Below, in pieces: positions 9,201 through 18,416 of a DNA stretch of 64,000 nt. Under the pieces are notes generated by a model. It was not told the origin of the DNA. It saw nothing but the letters and a program-made list of their open reading frames with translations, and did no database searches. The translations under genes and the position numbers were made by a program. Origin of the DNA: CAYYIS01 sp964470965 (lineage in GTDB: Bacteria > JAAXHH01 > JABIQT01); NCBI GenBank assembly GCA_964470965.1, contig CAYYIS010000003.1:129063-193062 (forward strand), written 5' to 3'. Every line of letters starts with the position of its first letter. Positions within the stretch are counted from its first letter, which is position 1.

Positions 9201-9221
9201 CTTGACAATGGAGTTCTTTCT

Positions 9222-9776
9222 ATGAGTCAACAGATCATTTTGGAAGACAATTTCGACGGCGGAATGGATGAAGGCTGGTCGTGGTTGCGGGAGAGACCGG
9301 AGACGTGGCGTTTCGCGGGCGGAGGCCTTGAGATCTGCGTTGAACCCGGCCTGGCGGATACGGTCCGAAACGCCTTGGTGCGGGAGGCGCCGGACCGCAG
9401 TGAGGGAATGTACGCCATCGAGGTGACCGTGTACAATCACACATTGCCCACGCAACAGTTCGAGCAGGCGGGCATCACTTGGTACAACGAGGGTAAACCG
9501 GTCTTCAAGGAAGTAAAAGAACTGATCGACGGCGACCTCTACATCATCCCCGGCAAGCAGGCCATGGCCAGTCAAAGTGTCCGCCTCCGTCTGATCGTCA
9601 CCGCCGATTCCTGGGACGCACAGTACCGTCCGGAGGGCGAAACCGAATTCCGCTCCGCCGGTACGGGAGAACTGCCGCCGAACGGCAATGACCAGGTAAG
9701 TATACAGTGTTACAACGGTCCGGAGGAGGGGGAGCACTGGATCAGGTTCGAGAATTTCTGCATCAAGAAATTATGA
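9222..9776 (+). CDS. DUF1349 / concanavalin-A-like beta-sandwich protein
   Basis: A 184-residue cytoplasmic-looking protein without signal peptide. It begins with the FDGGMDEGWSWLRERPETWR pattern and ends WIRFENFCIKK, with EQAGITWYNEGKPVFK and VRLRLIVTADSW between. This is the layout of the DUF1349/laminin-G-like jelly roll found at the C-terminus of beta-xylosidases or as free-standing proteins. GGAG sits a few bases upstream of the ATG. It is likely a carbohydrate-binding or accessory protein, and its role beside the PhyH enzyme is not known. Confidence 0.7.
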   Translation: MSQQIILEDNFDGGMDEGWSWLRERPETWRFAGGGLEICVEPGLADTVRNALVREAPDRSEGMYAIEVTVYNHTLPTQQFEQAGITWYNEGKPVFKEVKELIDGDLYIIPGKQAMASQSVRLRLIVTADSWDAQYRPEGETEFRSAGTGELPPNGNDQVSIQCYNGPEEGEHWIRFENFCIKKL

Positions 9777-9825
9777 CGAAAAGTTTTGTAACCACCCGCC
9801 CATCCGTCAATCGGTAGGAACTCCC

Positions 9826-9894
9826 TTGCTATTCATGGTGATCGAACGATTCAGGGCCCGGGACGCCCTTGCGGTGTACCGCCGGTTTCAGTAA
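9826..9894 (+). pseudogene. Fossil of a DUF3303-like (YciI-type) small protein gene
   Basis: The frame starting TTG 9826 reads FMVIERFRARDALAVYRRF and then hits TAA at 9892-9894. This matches my memory of the N-terminus of small DUF3303-type proteins (FMVIERFKNGD...VYRRFREKGRMMPEGL). After the stop the same frame continues with a weak echo (QGCMAP) and then loses resemblance, so the gene appears truncated and decayed. The rest of the 9777-10088 gap holds nothing else I can support. Confidence 0.45.
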
Positions 9895-10088
9895 CAGGGG
9901 TGTATGGCGCCGTCCAAAGAATCGCAACAGGCGGTTTCACCAATGGTGTGGTACCTGGAACTGTACGCTACAGACTGGTCCAGGGGTCCCGTTATTACAG
10001 TCGGTCACCTGGTGACCACAGGTGAAGGGAATCGATCGGTGCGGAAGTAGAGAATTTATTGAATCCATAATTTACAAAGGAATACGCT

Positions 10089-11552
10089 ATGTCCCGCCCA
10101 AATGTCATCTTTGTTCTGGTCGATCAGATGCGCGGCGATTGTATGAGTTGCGACGGTCATCCGGTGGTAGAAACACCGAACCTGGATCACCTTGCCGCTC
10201 GCGGCGCCCGATTTCCGCACGCCTATACCGCAGTGCCGTCCTGTATACCCGCCCGATCCACCATCATGACCGGTATGGACCAGTGGCACACCGGCGTCCT
10301 GGGTATGGGACGTGGGCAGGGCCCCATACCGAACGATTTTCCGCATACGCTTGCCGGTACCTTGTCGGACGCCGGCTACCGGACACATCTGGTAGGTAAG
10401 GGGCACTTTACGCCACAGAGGGCGAGTATGGGATTTCAGTCGGCGGAGCTGGACGAGTCAGGGCGTATGATCGATGACCATCAAAAGGACGAATACCGCA
10501 CCTGGTTCGACCGGGAAAAAAGAAGGGATATCACTCCGGACGATCACGGCGTATTTTGGAATTCCTGGATTGGCCGCCCCTGGCACACCGAGGAATACCT
10601 TCATCCGTCAGCATGGACTACGAGTCGTGCCATACACTTTCTCGAACAGCGCGATCAAGAAACGCCATTTTTCCTTCATCTCAGTTTCGCCCGTCCCCAT
10701 TCTCCCTATGTGCCGCCACAGCCTTATTTCGACATGTATGAGCGCCACGAAACCCCGCGGCCCTACATCGGAGACTGGTCTGACATGCACGATGATCCCT
10801 TTAGTGCAACGGATGTAAATGCCTGGCGGGGAAAAAAATCCGATCGACAGGTCCATCGAGGACGGGCTGGTTATTACGGTGAAATTTCATTCATAGATAC
10901 CCAGGTTGGCCGGCTGAAAAACTGGCTGGAACGCCACCAGCCGGGAACGCTGAACAACACTTGGTTTATTTTTGCCTCCGACCATGGAGACATGGTCGGC
11001 GACCACCATCTGTGGCGCAAAACCTATGCCTACGAAGGCAGCGCTCGGATTCCCATGATTGTATGTCCGCCCGCGGATTTGCAGGGCCATGTGGCCAACC
11101 GTGTGGTGGACGGTGTGACTGAACTGCGGGACATCATGCCCACCATTCTGGATGCCGCCGGTGTCGACATCCCCCCCACGGTCACCGGACGCAGTCTGGT
11201 CCCGTTGATGAATGATCCCGGGACGGCATGGCGTCCATATATCCACGGAGAGCACTGCTGGTGCTATTCGCCGGAGCAGGAGATGCAGTATGTCACGGAC
11301 GGCCATCGTAAATTCATCTGGCTGCCCCGCATCGCTGTTGAACAGTTCTTCAATCTGGATGAAGATCCGGGCGAATGCCGCAATCTTATCGATGAACAGG
11401 CGTATGAAAAGGAAATCGCGACCTGGAAGGGATATCTGGTTTCAGAACTGGAGAAGCGTGCCTGCGGTTGGGTGAAGGATGGCGAAACGCACTGTCCCGA
11501 CGGACCATTGGTGTCACCATTTAAGGGGATAAGATATCGGGGGAAAGATTGA
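10089..11552 (+). CDS. Sulfatase (formylglycine-dependent, type I)
   Basis: Hydrolyses sulfate esters. The N-terminal metal site strand is PNVIFVLVDQMRGD, and the Cys-type sulfatase signature is SCIPARSTIMTG, with Cys52 as the residue converted to formylglycine and Arg56 its partner. Further landmarks are the GKGHFTPQ loop (Lys/His site), FFLHLSFARPHSPY and FIFASDHGDMVGDHHLWRKT (metal Asp, His, Lys). At 487 residues it has normal length. No signal peptide is visible, so it is probably cytoplasmic or cleaves imported oligosaccharides. AAAGGA precedes the ATG by seven bases. Maturation needs a formylglycine-generating enzyme, not seen in this window. Confidence 0.92.
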   Translation: MSRPNVIFVLVDQMRGDCMSCDGHPVVETPNLDHLAARGARFPHAYTAVPSCIPARSTIMTGMDQWHTGVLGMGRGQGPIPNDFPHTLAGTLSDAGYRTHLVGKGHFTPQRASMGFQSAELDESGRMIDDHQKDEYRTWFDREKRRDITPDDHGVFWNSWIGRPWHTEEYLHPSAWTTSRAIHFLEQRDQETPFFLHLSFARPHSPYVPPQPYFDMYERHETPRPYIGDWSDMHDDPFSATDVNAWRGKKSDRQVHRGRAGYYGEISFIDTQVGRLKNWLERHQPGTLNNTWFIFASDHGDMVGDHHLWRKTYAYEGSARIPMIVCPPADLQGHVANRVVDGVTELRDIMPTILDAAGVDIPPTVTGRSLVPLMNDPGTAWRPYIHGEHCWCYSPEQEMQYVTDGHRKFIWLPRIAVEQFFNLDEDPGECRNLIDEQAYEKEIATWKGYLVSELEKRACGWVKDGETHCPDGPLVSPFKGIRYRGKD

Positions 11553-11735
11553 CCGTATTCGCTTCATGGCCGACAGTATTATGGCTAAGATAAACTAGAC
11601 AGTTACACGGGTCCGATTCCCGGTAACCAGGTGGTCGCCGCCTCCGCCCCGATCAGCGTGCGTTGGAACGTAAATACAGCTTCTTTGTGTTTGTGCTGAT
11701 TCGCGAAAATATCAACCTTATCCTTGGCGTCCGGA

Positions 11736-11763
11736 TTGACATACTGGAGATATTTTATATATT
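11736..11763 (+). promoter_or_regulatory. Sigma70-type promoter upstream of the carAB operon
   Basis: TTGACA at 11736-11741, a 16-base spacer, and TATATT at 11758-11763. This is one of the best promoter matches in the window. It would start transcription near 11770, inside the tandem repeat, about 60 bases before the small ORF that leads into carA and carB. Confidence 0.65.
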
Positions 11764-11765
11764 AG

Positions 11766-11811
11766 GGTGTGCCTGGCAGTGGAAACGGACGGTGTGCCCG
11801 GCGGTGGAAAC
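11766..11811. repeat. 25-bp-period tandem repeat at the predicted carAB transcription start
   Basis: Two 21-base units, GGTGTGCCTGGCAGTGGAAAC (11766-11786, written here as its own unit) and a copy with two substitutions at 11791-11811, are separated by GGAC. They sit directly after the -10 box, where they could act as an operator or shape the leader transcript. Regulation of carAB by pyrimidines or arginine is usual in bacteria, but no known binding site is recognised here. Confidence 0.55.
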
Positions 11812-11831
11812 TGAAATCTCGGAAAAATTAG

Positions 11832-12200
11832 ATGAGTGAGCAGTTGATAAATACCTTGAAAATTTCCGTCTCTGCGTTGATGCTGTCTCTTGCGGCCTTG
11901 GCTGTGGTGTTTGGTTTCAGAGAAATTGAGGGCCGTATCCCGAAGACTCAATCCATGTTACCGGGATATGTAATCGATGCTTCCCAGGGTGTAGAAAAGA
12001 ATATGTCGCAAAACAACATCTTGCATCCCTCCCGTGATCGACTCGTAAAGGCCAGGATCAACTCACACGATGTTCTGAATGATCGAGACATCCTGTACGG
12101 AATGTCTTCCGATTCATCCCCAGGATATCGACGAAGCCGTCACGAACATATCAAACAGTGCATAAGATCCGCATTCTGCTTTCGAAAGGCCAGAATATGA
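11832..12200 (+). CDS. Small membrane-anchored hypothetical protein leading into carA
   Basis: A 122-residue ORF with one N-terminal hydrophobic helix (ISVSALMLSLAALAVVFGF, about residues 10-28) and a polar tail with no recognisable domain. Its stop overlaps the carA start by four bases (ATGA), and it lies just behind a strong promoter, which argues that it is translated. Against it, the ribosome binding site is weak and the tail looks low in information. It could be a real regulator or anchor, or a leader whose translation influences carA. Confidence 0.45.
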   Translation: MSEQLINTLKISVSALMLSLAALAVVFGFREIEGRIPKTQSMLPGYVIDASQGVEKNMSQNNILHPSRDRLVKARINSHDVLNDRDILYGMSSDSSPGYRRSRHEHIKQCIRSAFCFRKARI

Positions 12201-13306
12201 AGAACCAGCTGATCCTCGAAGATGGAACCCGGATAACCGGAGAACATTTCGGCGCCGAAATTTCGGTCGCGGGTGAGGTGGTGTTCAATACCGGCATGGT
12301 TGGTTATCCGGAAACTATGACCGATCCGTCCTACCGTGGTCAAGTTCTGGTTTTTACTTATCCGCTTATAGGCAATTACGGTGTACCGGTGAACGGGCCG
12401 GATTCGGGGTGTTCGATCAAGGACGGCCTGTCCAAGTTTTTTGAGAGCTATATGATCCACGTCAAGGGCATCGTCATCTCCCGATTGGCTCAACGGTACA
12501 GCCATTGGGCCGCCGTTGAGGCACTGGAGGACTGGATGCGTACCTACCACGTACCCGGTGTCACGGGTGTGGATACCAGGGCGCTTACCCGGCGGTTAAG
12601 GTCAAAAGGCACCATGCTGGGCAAACTGGTGGTGAACGATGTGGATATCGGCTGGGAAGATCCCAACGAACGCCATGTGGTGGCCGAAGTCAGCGTGAAC
12701 GAGCCGGTGCACTATCCAGCGGAAAATGGCGATAAAAAGGTGATCCTCGTCGATGTGGGATGCAAGGACAACATCGTACGCAGCCTCAACAAACGCGGAA
12801 TCGATGTGCTGAAAGTGCCCTGGAATTACGATTGGACCGAAGACGACGCGGACGGAATTTTCCTGTCCAACGGCCCCGGCGACCCGAAAATGTGCACCGA
12901 GACGATCACTATTCTGAAAAAAGGATTTGAACGCAACATACCTATTATGGGTATCTGTCTCGGCCATCAACTGATGTGTCTGGCCGCGGGCGGAGATACC
13001 TATAAGTTAAAATTCGGGCATCGCAGCCAGAATCAGCCCTGTATCGAAGCAGGTTCCAAGCGGTGCTATATCACCTCCCAGAACCATGGTTTCGCTGTCG
13101 ACGCCGAGAGTCTGGGAACGGATTGGCTGCCTTGGTTCTTCAACGCCAACGACGGAACCAATGAAGGATTCCGACACAAGGAAAAACCCATTTTCTCAGT
13201 ACAATTCCACCCGGAAGCCAATCCGGGGCCGGTCGATACAAATTTTCTCTTTGATGAATTTGCCCAAGCGCTTGTTAAAAACGCAGCAGGAGTATCCAAA
13301 ACATGA
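12197..13306 (+). CDS. carA: Carbamoyl-phosphate synthase small subunit (glutaminase)
   Basis: Hydrolyses glutamine and passes ammonia to CarB for carbamoyl phosphate, the precursor of arginine and pyrimidines. The N-terminal CarA domain (GEVVFNTGMVGYPETMTDPS) is followed by a class I glutamine amidotransferase domain. Its nucleophile is Cys254 in MGICLGHQ, with the His338/Glu340 pair in QFHPEA. AAAGG lies seven bases before the chosen ATG at 12197; an upstream in-frame ATG at 12158 would add 13 residues not found in the family. Length (369) is typical. It overlaps carB by four bases. Confidence 0.97.
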   Translation: MKNQLILEDGTRITGEHFGAEISVAGEVVFNTGMVGYPETMTDPSYRGQVLVFTYPLIGNYGVPVNGPDSGCSIKDGLSKFFESYMIHVKGIVISRLAQRYSHWAAVEALEDWMRTYHVPGVTGVDTRALTRRLRSKGTMLGKLVVNDVDIGWEDPNERHVVAEVSVNEPVHYPAENGDKKVILVDVGCKDNIVRSLNKRGIDVLKVPWNYDWTEDDADGIFLSNGPGDPKMCTETITILKKGFERNIPIMGICLGHQLMCLAAGGDTYKLKFGHRSQNQPCIEAGSKRCYITSQNHGFAVDAESLGTDWLPWFFNANDGTNEGFRHKEKPIFSVQFHPEANPGPVDTNFLFDEFAQALVKNAAGVSKT

Positions 13307-16300
13307 GTGCAACACGGGTCGACCGGGAAACCGTTTTTACACACCAGGGACCAGTTACTCAGAAACACTCCACCTCCAAAGTCCTGATCCTGGGTAGTGG
13401 CGCACTTAAGATCGGTGAAGCCGGTGAATTTGACTATTCCGGCAGCCAGGCATTGAAGGCCCTGCAGGAAGAGGGCATCACCTCGGTTCTTATCAATCCC
13501 AACATCGCAACTATTCAGACCTCCGAGCAACTGGCCGACCAGATCTACCTGCTTCCGGTCAAACCCGAGTTCGTGGAACGGGTCATCGAGAAAGAACGGC
13601 CCGACGGTATCATGATGGGCTTTGGTGGCCAGTCCGCGTTGAATTGCGGCATGGCCCTGGATGAAAGCGGCGTGCTGGAAAAATACAACGTTCAGGTCAT
13701 GGGTACCCCGGTTCAGACAATCCGGGACACGGAGGACCGAGAACTGTTTGTTGACCGTCTCAACGAGATCAACGTTAAGACGCCGCGCTCCCAGGCAGTG
13801 ACCTCCGTGGATCAGGCGGTGCAGGTGGCTGAAGAGATCGGCTACCCGGTGATGGTTCGCATCGCTTTCGCACTGGGCGGACTCGGTTCTGGCATGTGCG
13901 AAAATGAAGAAATACTGGTGGAGCGGGTGAAGAAGGCACTGGCCTTTTCTCCACAGATTCTGGTCGAAGAATACCTGGTCGGCTGGAAGGAAGTGGAATA
14001 CGAAGTTGTACGTGACGAGTACGACAACTGTATCACCGTGTGTAATATGGAGAATTTCGATCCGCTTGGTATTCACACCGGAGAGAGTATTGTCGTAGCG
14101 CCCAGCCAGACGCTGAACAACGAAGAATACCACCATCTACGGGATCTTTCGATACGCATCATTCGGCATCTCAAGGTGGTCGGTGAATGCAACGTGCAGT
14201 ACGCACTGGATCCGAAATCGAGTGACTATCGTGTGATAGAGGTGAACGCCCGCCTGAGCCGAAGCTCGGCCCTGGCGTCCAAGGCGACAGGCTATCCGCT
14301 GGCTTACGTGGCCACAAAACTGGCGCTGGGATACAGCCTTACGGAACTCCGGAACTCGGTCACTCAGACCACGACCGCCTGCTTCGAACCCTCCCTGGAT
14401 TACGTAGTGGTGAAAGTGCCCCGGTGGGATCTGAAGAAGTTCCGCAACGTATCCGAACAATTGGGCTCCGGTATGAAATCGGTGGGTGAGGTCATGGCCA
14501 TCGGACGCAACTTCGAGGAGGCGCTCCAGAAAGCGGTACGTATGCTGGAGATCGGCGCCGACGGAATCTTGGCTACGCGTGCGCCGCAGATAGAGGATGT
14601 ATCCGAGCGGATGACCACGCCCAATCCGGAGCGGGTATTCGCCATCCCCAAAGCCATCAAACAGGGTATGAGTGTGGAAGACATCCACAACATGACCCAT
14701 ATCGACCACTGGTTCCTCCACTGTATCGAACATATCGTGAACATCGAAATGCAACTGGAGACCTATGCGGGCGGACCGTGCCCCAAAAACCTGCTTGTGG
14801 AGGCCAAACGTTCCGGATTTTCAGATCGTCAGGTCGGCCGAATTCTCGAGATGGATGAGGACGCGGTGCTGCGCCTGCGTAAGAATCTGGGCATTCGTCC
14901 CAACGTCAAGCAAATCGATACGCTGGCTGCAGAATATCCCGCGGTGACCAATTATCTGTACCTGACCTACGACGCCGCAGAAGACGATATAGAGTACACC
15001 GGCACGAAGAATGTACTCCTGCTGGGCTCCGGCGCATATCGCATCGGCAGTTCTGTCGAATTTGACTGGTGCTGCGTGAACGCTTCCAATACCTTGCGGG
15101 AGAACGGTTACCGGTCGATTCTACTTAACTACAACCCTGAGACGGTCAGCACGGATTATGATGTCTGCGACCGCCTGTATTTCGACAACATAGACCTGGA
15201 AACGGTGCTGGACATCTACGAACGAGAGCAGTGCATCGGTGTCATCGTTTCGGTAGGTGGCCAGATTCCGAACAATCTGGCCATCCGACTTCATGAAGCC
15301 GGCGTCAATATTCTCGGCACTTCGCCTGTGGATATCGACCGTGCGGAAAATCGGCATAAGTTCTCCACCCTGCTGGACGAGATTGAAGTGGACCAGCCGC
15401 CCTGGGCCGAAGTAGGCTCCATGAAGGACGCGATGGATTTTATTCACAAGATTGGGTATCCGGTACTGCTGCGGCCGTCCTATGTGCTCAGTGGTGCGGC
15501 CATGGGTGTGGCTACCAGCGAGGTGGAAACCCAGCTTTTTCTTGAAAAAGCAACGGACGTGTCGCCGGAACAACCTGTGGTCATAACCAAGTTTTTTGAA
15601 AACAATCAGGAAATTGAAGTGGACGCCGTGGCCGACCGGGGTGAAATCATTGGTATGGCGGTTAGCGAACATGTTGAGAACGCAGGTGTGCATTCCGGTG
15701 ACGCCACACTGGTGTTTCCACCGCAACGCACCTACCTGGAGACCATGCGGCGTGTCCGGAACATCACACGGAAGATCGCTGCGTCTCTGAACGTCACGGG
15801 TCCCTTCAACGTGCAGTACTTGTCCCAGGGAACGAGCGTACGGGTAATCGAATGTAATCTGCGGGCATCCCGGAGTTTTCCGTTTGTCTCGAAAATATAC
15901 AAGCAGAATTTCATCGAACTGGCCATGAAAGCCATGTTGGGTATGAATCCAAAACGTATCGAGCAGTCACTTTTCGACATCGACTATGTGGGTGTCAAGG
16001 CGCCGCAGTTCTCGTTCACCCGCCTACAGGGTGCGGATCCCACTCTGGGCGTCGAGATGTCTTCCACAGGCGAAGTGGGTTGTCTGGGTGACGATTTCGA
16101 AGAGGCATTCCTGAAGTCGCTTATCTCGGTCGGATTCGCCTTGCCTATCCAGTCGGTGCTGATGTCTACCGGACCGCTGGGAGACAAGGTTTCGTTCCTG
16201 GACGGCGCCCGCATGATGCATGAACACGGCATTAATTTCTACGCCACGCCGGGTACCTCAGAGTTTTTAAAGCAGTACGATATCCCATCCAAAATTGTAC

Positions 16301-16548
16301 ATTTTCCTTCGGAGCAAATGGCGCCCAACGCGGGGGAATTGATCGAAAATGGTGCGGTCGACCTGGTCATTAATATTCCTAAAAACTACCAGGAAACAGA
16401 ACTGACGGATGATTATTTCATCCGTCGGAAAGCCGTGGATTTCAATATCCCCTTGCTCACCAACATCGAACTGGCCAACCGCCTGGCAGAGGCCATATCG
16501 CGTAAAAATCTGGACGACCTCAGGATAAAGGCACTGCAGGAATATTGA
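13303..16548 (+). CDS. carB: Carbamoyl-phosphate synthase large subunit
   Basis: ATP-dependent synthetase with two homologous ATP-grasp halves. The first starts at KVLILGSGALKIGEAGEFDY and the second at NVLLLGSGAYRIGSSVEFDW (about residue 570), and the allosteric MGS-like domain forms the C-terminus (from about 945). ATP-grasp motifs such as GYPVMVRIAFALGG and GYPVLLRPSYVLSG are present in each half. At 1081 residues it is full length. The ATGA overlap with carA gives coupled, near-equimolar translation. Nothing unusual is seen except a roughly 20-residue N-terminal extension before the first domain. Confidence 0.97.
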   Translation: MSATRVDRETVFTHQGPVTQKHSTSKVLILGSGALKIGEAGEFDYSGSQALKALQEEGITSVLINPNIATIQTSEQLADQIYLLPVKPEFVERVIEKERPDGIMMGFGGQSALNCGMALDESGVLEKYNVQVMGTPVQTIRDTEDRELFVDRLNEINVKTPRSQAVTSVDQAVQVAEEIGYPVMVRIAFALGGLGSGMCENEEILVERVKKALAFSPQILVEEYLVGWKEVEYEVVRDEYDNCITVCNMENFDPLGIHTGESIVVAPSQTLNNEEYHHLRDLSIRIIRHLKVVGECNVQYALDPKSSDYRVIEVNARLSRSSALASKATGYPLAYVATKLALGYSLTELRNSVTQTTTACFEPSLDYVVVKVPRWDLKKFRNVSEQLGSGMKSVGEVMAIGRNFEEALQKAVRMLEIGADGILATRAPQIEDVSERMTTPNPERVFAIPKAIKQGMSVEDIHNMTHIDHWFLHCIEHIVNIEMQLETYAGGPCPKNLLVEAKRSGFSDRQVGRILEMDEDAVLRLRKNLGIRPNVKQIDTLAAEYPAVTNYLYLTYDAAEDDIEYTGTKNVLLLGSGAYRIGSSVEFDWCCVNASNTLRENGYRSILLNYNPETVSTDYDVCDRLYFDNIDLETVLDIYEREQCIGVIVSVGGQIPNNLAIRLHEAGVNILGTSPVDIDRAENRHKFSTLLDEIEVDQPPWAEVGSMKDAMDFIHKIGYPVLLRPSYVLSGAAMGVATSEVETQLFLEKATDVSPEQPVVITKFFENNQEIEVDAVADRGEIIGMAVSEHVENAGVHSGDATLVFPPQRTYLETMRRVRNITRKIAASLNVTGPFNVQYLSQGTSVRVIECNLRASRSFPFVSKIYKQNFIELAMKAMLGMNPKRIEQSLFDIDYVGVKAPQFSFTRLQGADPTLGVEMSSTGEVGCLGDDFEEAFLKSLISVGFALPIQSVLMSTGPLGDKVSFLDGARMMHEHGINFYATPGTSEFLKQYDIPSKIVHFPSEQMAPNAGELIENGAVDLVINIPKNYQETELTDDYFIRRKAVDFNIPLLTNIELANRLAEAISRKNLDDLRIKALQEY

Positions 16549-16724
16549 GAAAAAGTCTGATGGCCGCGTTGCCCGGTTCCGGACCGAAAAAGCTTCTGCT
16601 GTGAAACCATAGACTGTGGCATGCCGTTCCTTGAAGAGACCAACGCACTGTTTCGGATAGGCCTTGACTCCGCGTTGTTCCAGTACATATTAATTGCCAG
16701 TTTTACCTCTCAGGCAGGCTGAAT

Positions 16725-18197
16725 CTGTCCCACGCGCAGCCCAATATCCTCTTTTTGATGGCGGACCAGATGCAGGGCGGGGTCTGTGACCCCGGGCATT
16801 CGTGTCTCACGCCGAATATCGACCGGCTTATCGCCCGCGGTATTCGTTTTGAACGGGCGTACACACCCAATCCGGTCTGCTCCCCCGCACGGGCCAGCCT
16901 GATGACCGGCCTGCTGCCCCACAACCACGGAGTTCTCACAGTCACGCACACCGTAGACCAAGACCAAAGCCTGTTGCGCATACGGCACCCGCATTGGGCG
17001 CAACGTCTTTCGAACGCCGGATACCGCACCGGTTATTTCGGGAAATGGCATGTAGAAGGTCAACAGCCCCTTCGGGAATTTGGCTGGGATGCGAACGCGG
17101 TGTTTGGTCACGGGAAACTAAACAGCGAACGGATGCAGCAGAAAGTTCTGGAACGCCAGGGCGATCATCCGCCTCGGCAAGCCTATTCCCTTTCCATGCG
17201 GCTCGACGACGGTAACGGCTATCCCGGAAACATTTTTTACGGGGTGACCGACTTGCCCCCCGAACAGCGCACGATGGGCATCGTTGCCGATCTGTCCATG
17301 GATTTCCTGGATGAGGTGCTGGACGATGATAGACCCTGGTGCTGTTTCACCAGCGTACCCGAGCCACATGACCCCTTTATCGCGGGGCAGGCGGCGTTCG
17401 ATCTTTACGATGTGGGTGGAATTGCGCTACAGGACAATATTCACGATACCCTCGAAGGCCGCCCCGGCATATACAGGAAAGCGGCGCAGGTCTGGGCGCA
17501 TATGACCGACCGACAGCGGCGGGAAGCAGCCGCTTGTTATTACGCTTCGATCACCGAGATAGACGTTCAGTTCGGTAAGTTGATCGATCGGATTGAGGAA
17601 GCGGGGCAACTGGATGACACTATCGTCGTCCTCACATCGGACCACGGCGAAGCACTCGGTGCTCATGGCCTTTATTGCAAGAACTTTTCCGCCTTTGAAG
17701 AGATCTATAACATTCCCATGATCATTGCCGGCCCCGGTATCGCTCACAATACAGAAACATCGGCGCGCGTCGGCCTACACGACCTGTGCCCCACACTCCT
17801 CGAATTGGCTGGTTGTGAGCCGTTCGATCACGAAGACAGCCGTTCGTTCGCGCCGGTGGTTCGGGACCCTTCCTCCCATGAAGAGGACTTTACCACGGGC
17901 TTTGCGGAATATTTCGGTGGCCGCATGCTACTTACGCAGCGGGTGGTATGGGCCGGCCGCTGGAAGTTCGTATTCAATGGCTTTGATTTCGATGAGTTGT
18001 ACGATCTGGAAGACGACCCGGGTGAGATGCTTAATCTGGCAGGCAAGCCGGAATGCCGGAAAATCCTGCGGGATATGACCGCCCGCATGTGGCGGACCGT
18101 CAAGGCCACCGGCGATAGTAGCCTGTACAATTCCAGCTATCCGCCGCTGCGCGTGGCACCATTCGGACCGGGAATTATCGACGAGAATGATGAGTAA
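16725..18197 (+). CDS. Sulfatase with a probable CTG start codon
   Basis: Type I sulfatase. The signature PVCSPARASLMTG carries the formylglycine cysteine (Cys52 when counted from CTG 16725), and later metal-site motifs are VLTSDHGEALGAHGLYCKN and SGKW-like GYFGKWHVEGQ. The first sulfatase beta strand, QPNILFLMADQMQ, begins before the first standard in-frame start (TTG 16755). A CTG at 16725 preceded by GGCAGG six bases upstream yields (M)SHAQPNILFLMADQ and places Cys52 exactly as in the other sulfatase of this window. Beginning at 16755 would delete half of the metal-binding strand. Substrate unknown; no signal peptide. Confidence 0.87.
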   Translation: MSHAQPNILFLMADQMQGGVCDPGHSCLTPNIDRLIARGIRFERAYTPNPVCSPARASLMTGLLPHNHGVLTVTHTVDQDQSLLRIRHPHWAQRLSNAGYRTGYFGKWHVEGQQPLREFGWDANAVFGHGKLNSERMQQKVLERQGDHPPRQAYSLSMRLDDGNGYPGNIFYGVTDLPPEQRTMGIVADLSMDFLDEVLDDDRPWCCFTSVPEPHDPFIAGQAAFDLYDVGGIALQDNIHDTLEGRPGIYRKAAQVWAHMTDRQRREAAACYYASITEIDVQFGKLIDRIEEAGQLDDTIVVLTSDHGEALGAHGLYCKNFSAFEEIYNIPMIIAGPGIAHNTETSARVGLHDLCPTLLELAGCEPFDHEDSRSFAPVVRDPSSHEEDFTTGFAEYFGGRMLLTQRVVWAGRWKFVFNGFDFDELYDLEDDPGEMLNLAGKPECRKILRDMTARMWRTVKATGDSSLYNSSYPPLRVAPFGPGIIDENDE

Positions 18198-18416
18198 CAG
18201 GCCGTCAGATATACAAATGCCCACGCAAACTGCACAGGAAACAGGGAAGGATCAGTCGTGCTACGTTCCCACTGATCCGAATCCCGGCATCGGAAACCTC
18301 CTTATCCGCCTTCGTCGAGAGGAATCGGAGTGCTGCAGGTAGGATTCAATCTCAATAGGCAGGAACGCGGTCCCGGTCGCGGTGCAAGCATGGCTTGCGC
18401 ATACCAGGGCCTTCCA

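Noticed and set aside
13066..14136. Long minus-strand ORF (356 codons) inside carB
   Set aside because: It is antisense to a well-conserved essential enzyme and its translation has no domain signal; long antisense shadows are expected with this codon use.
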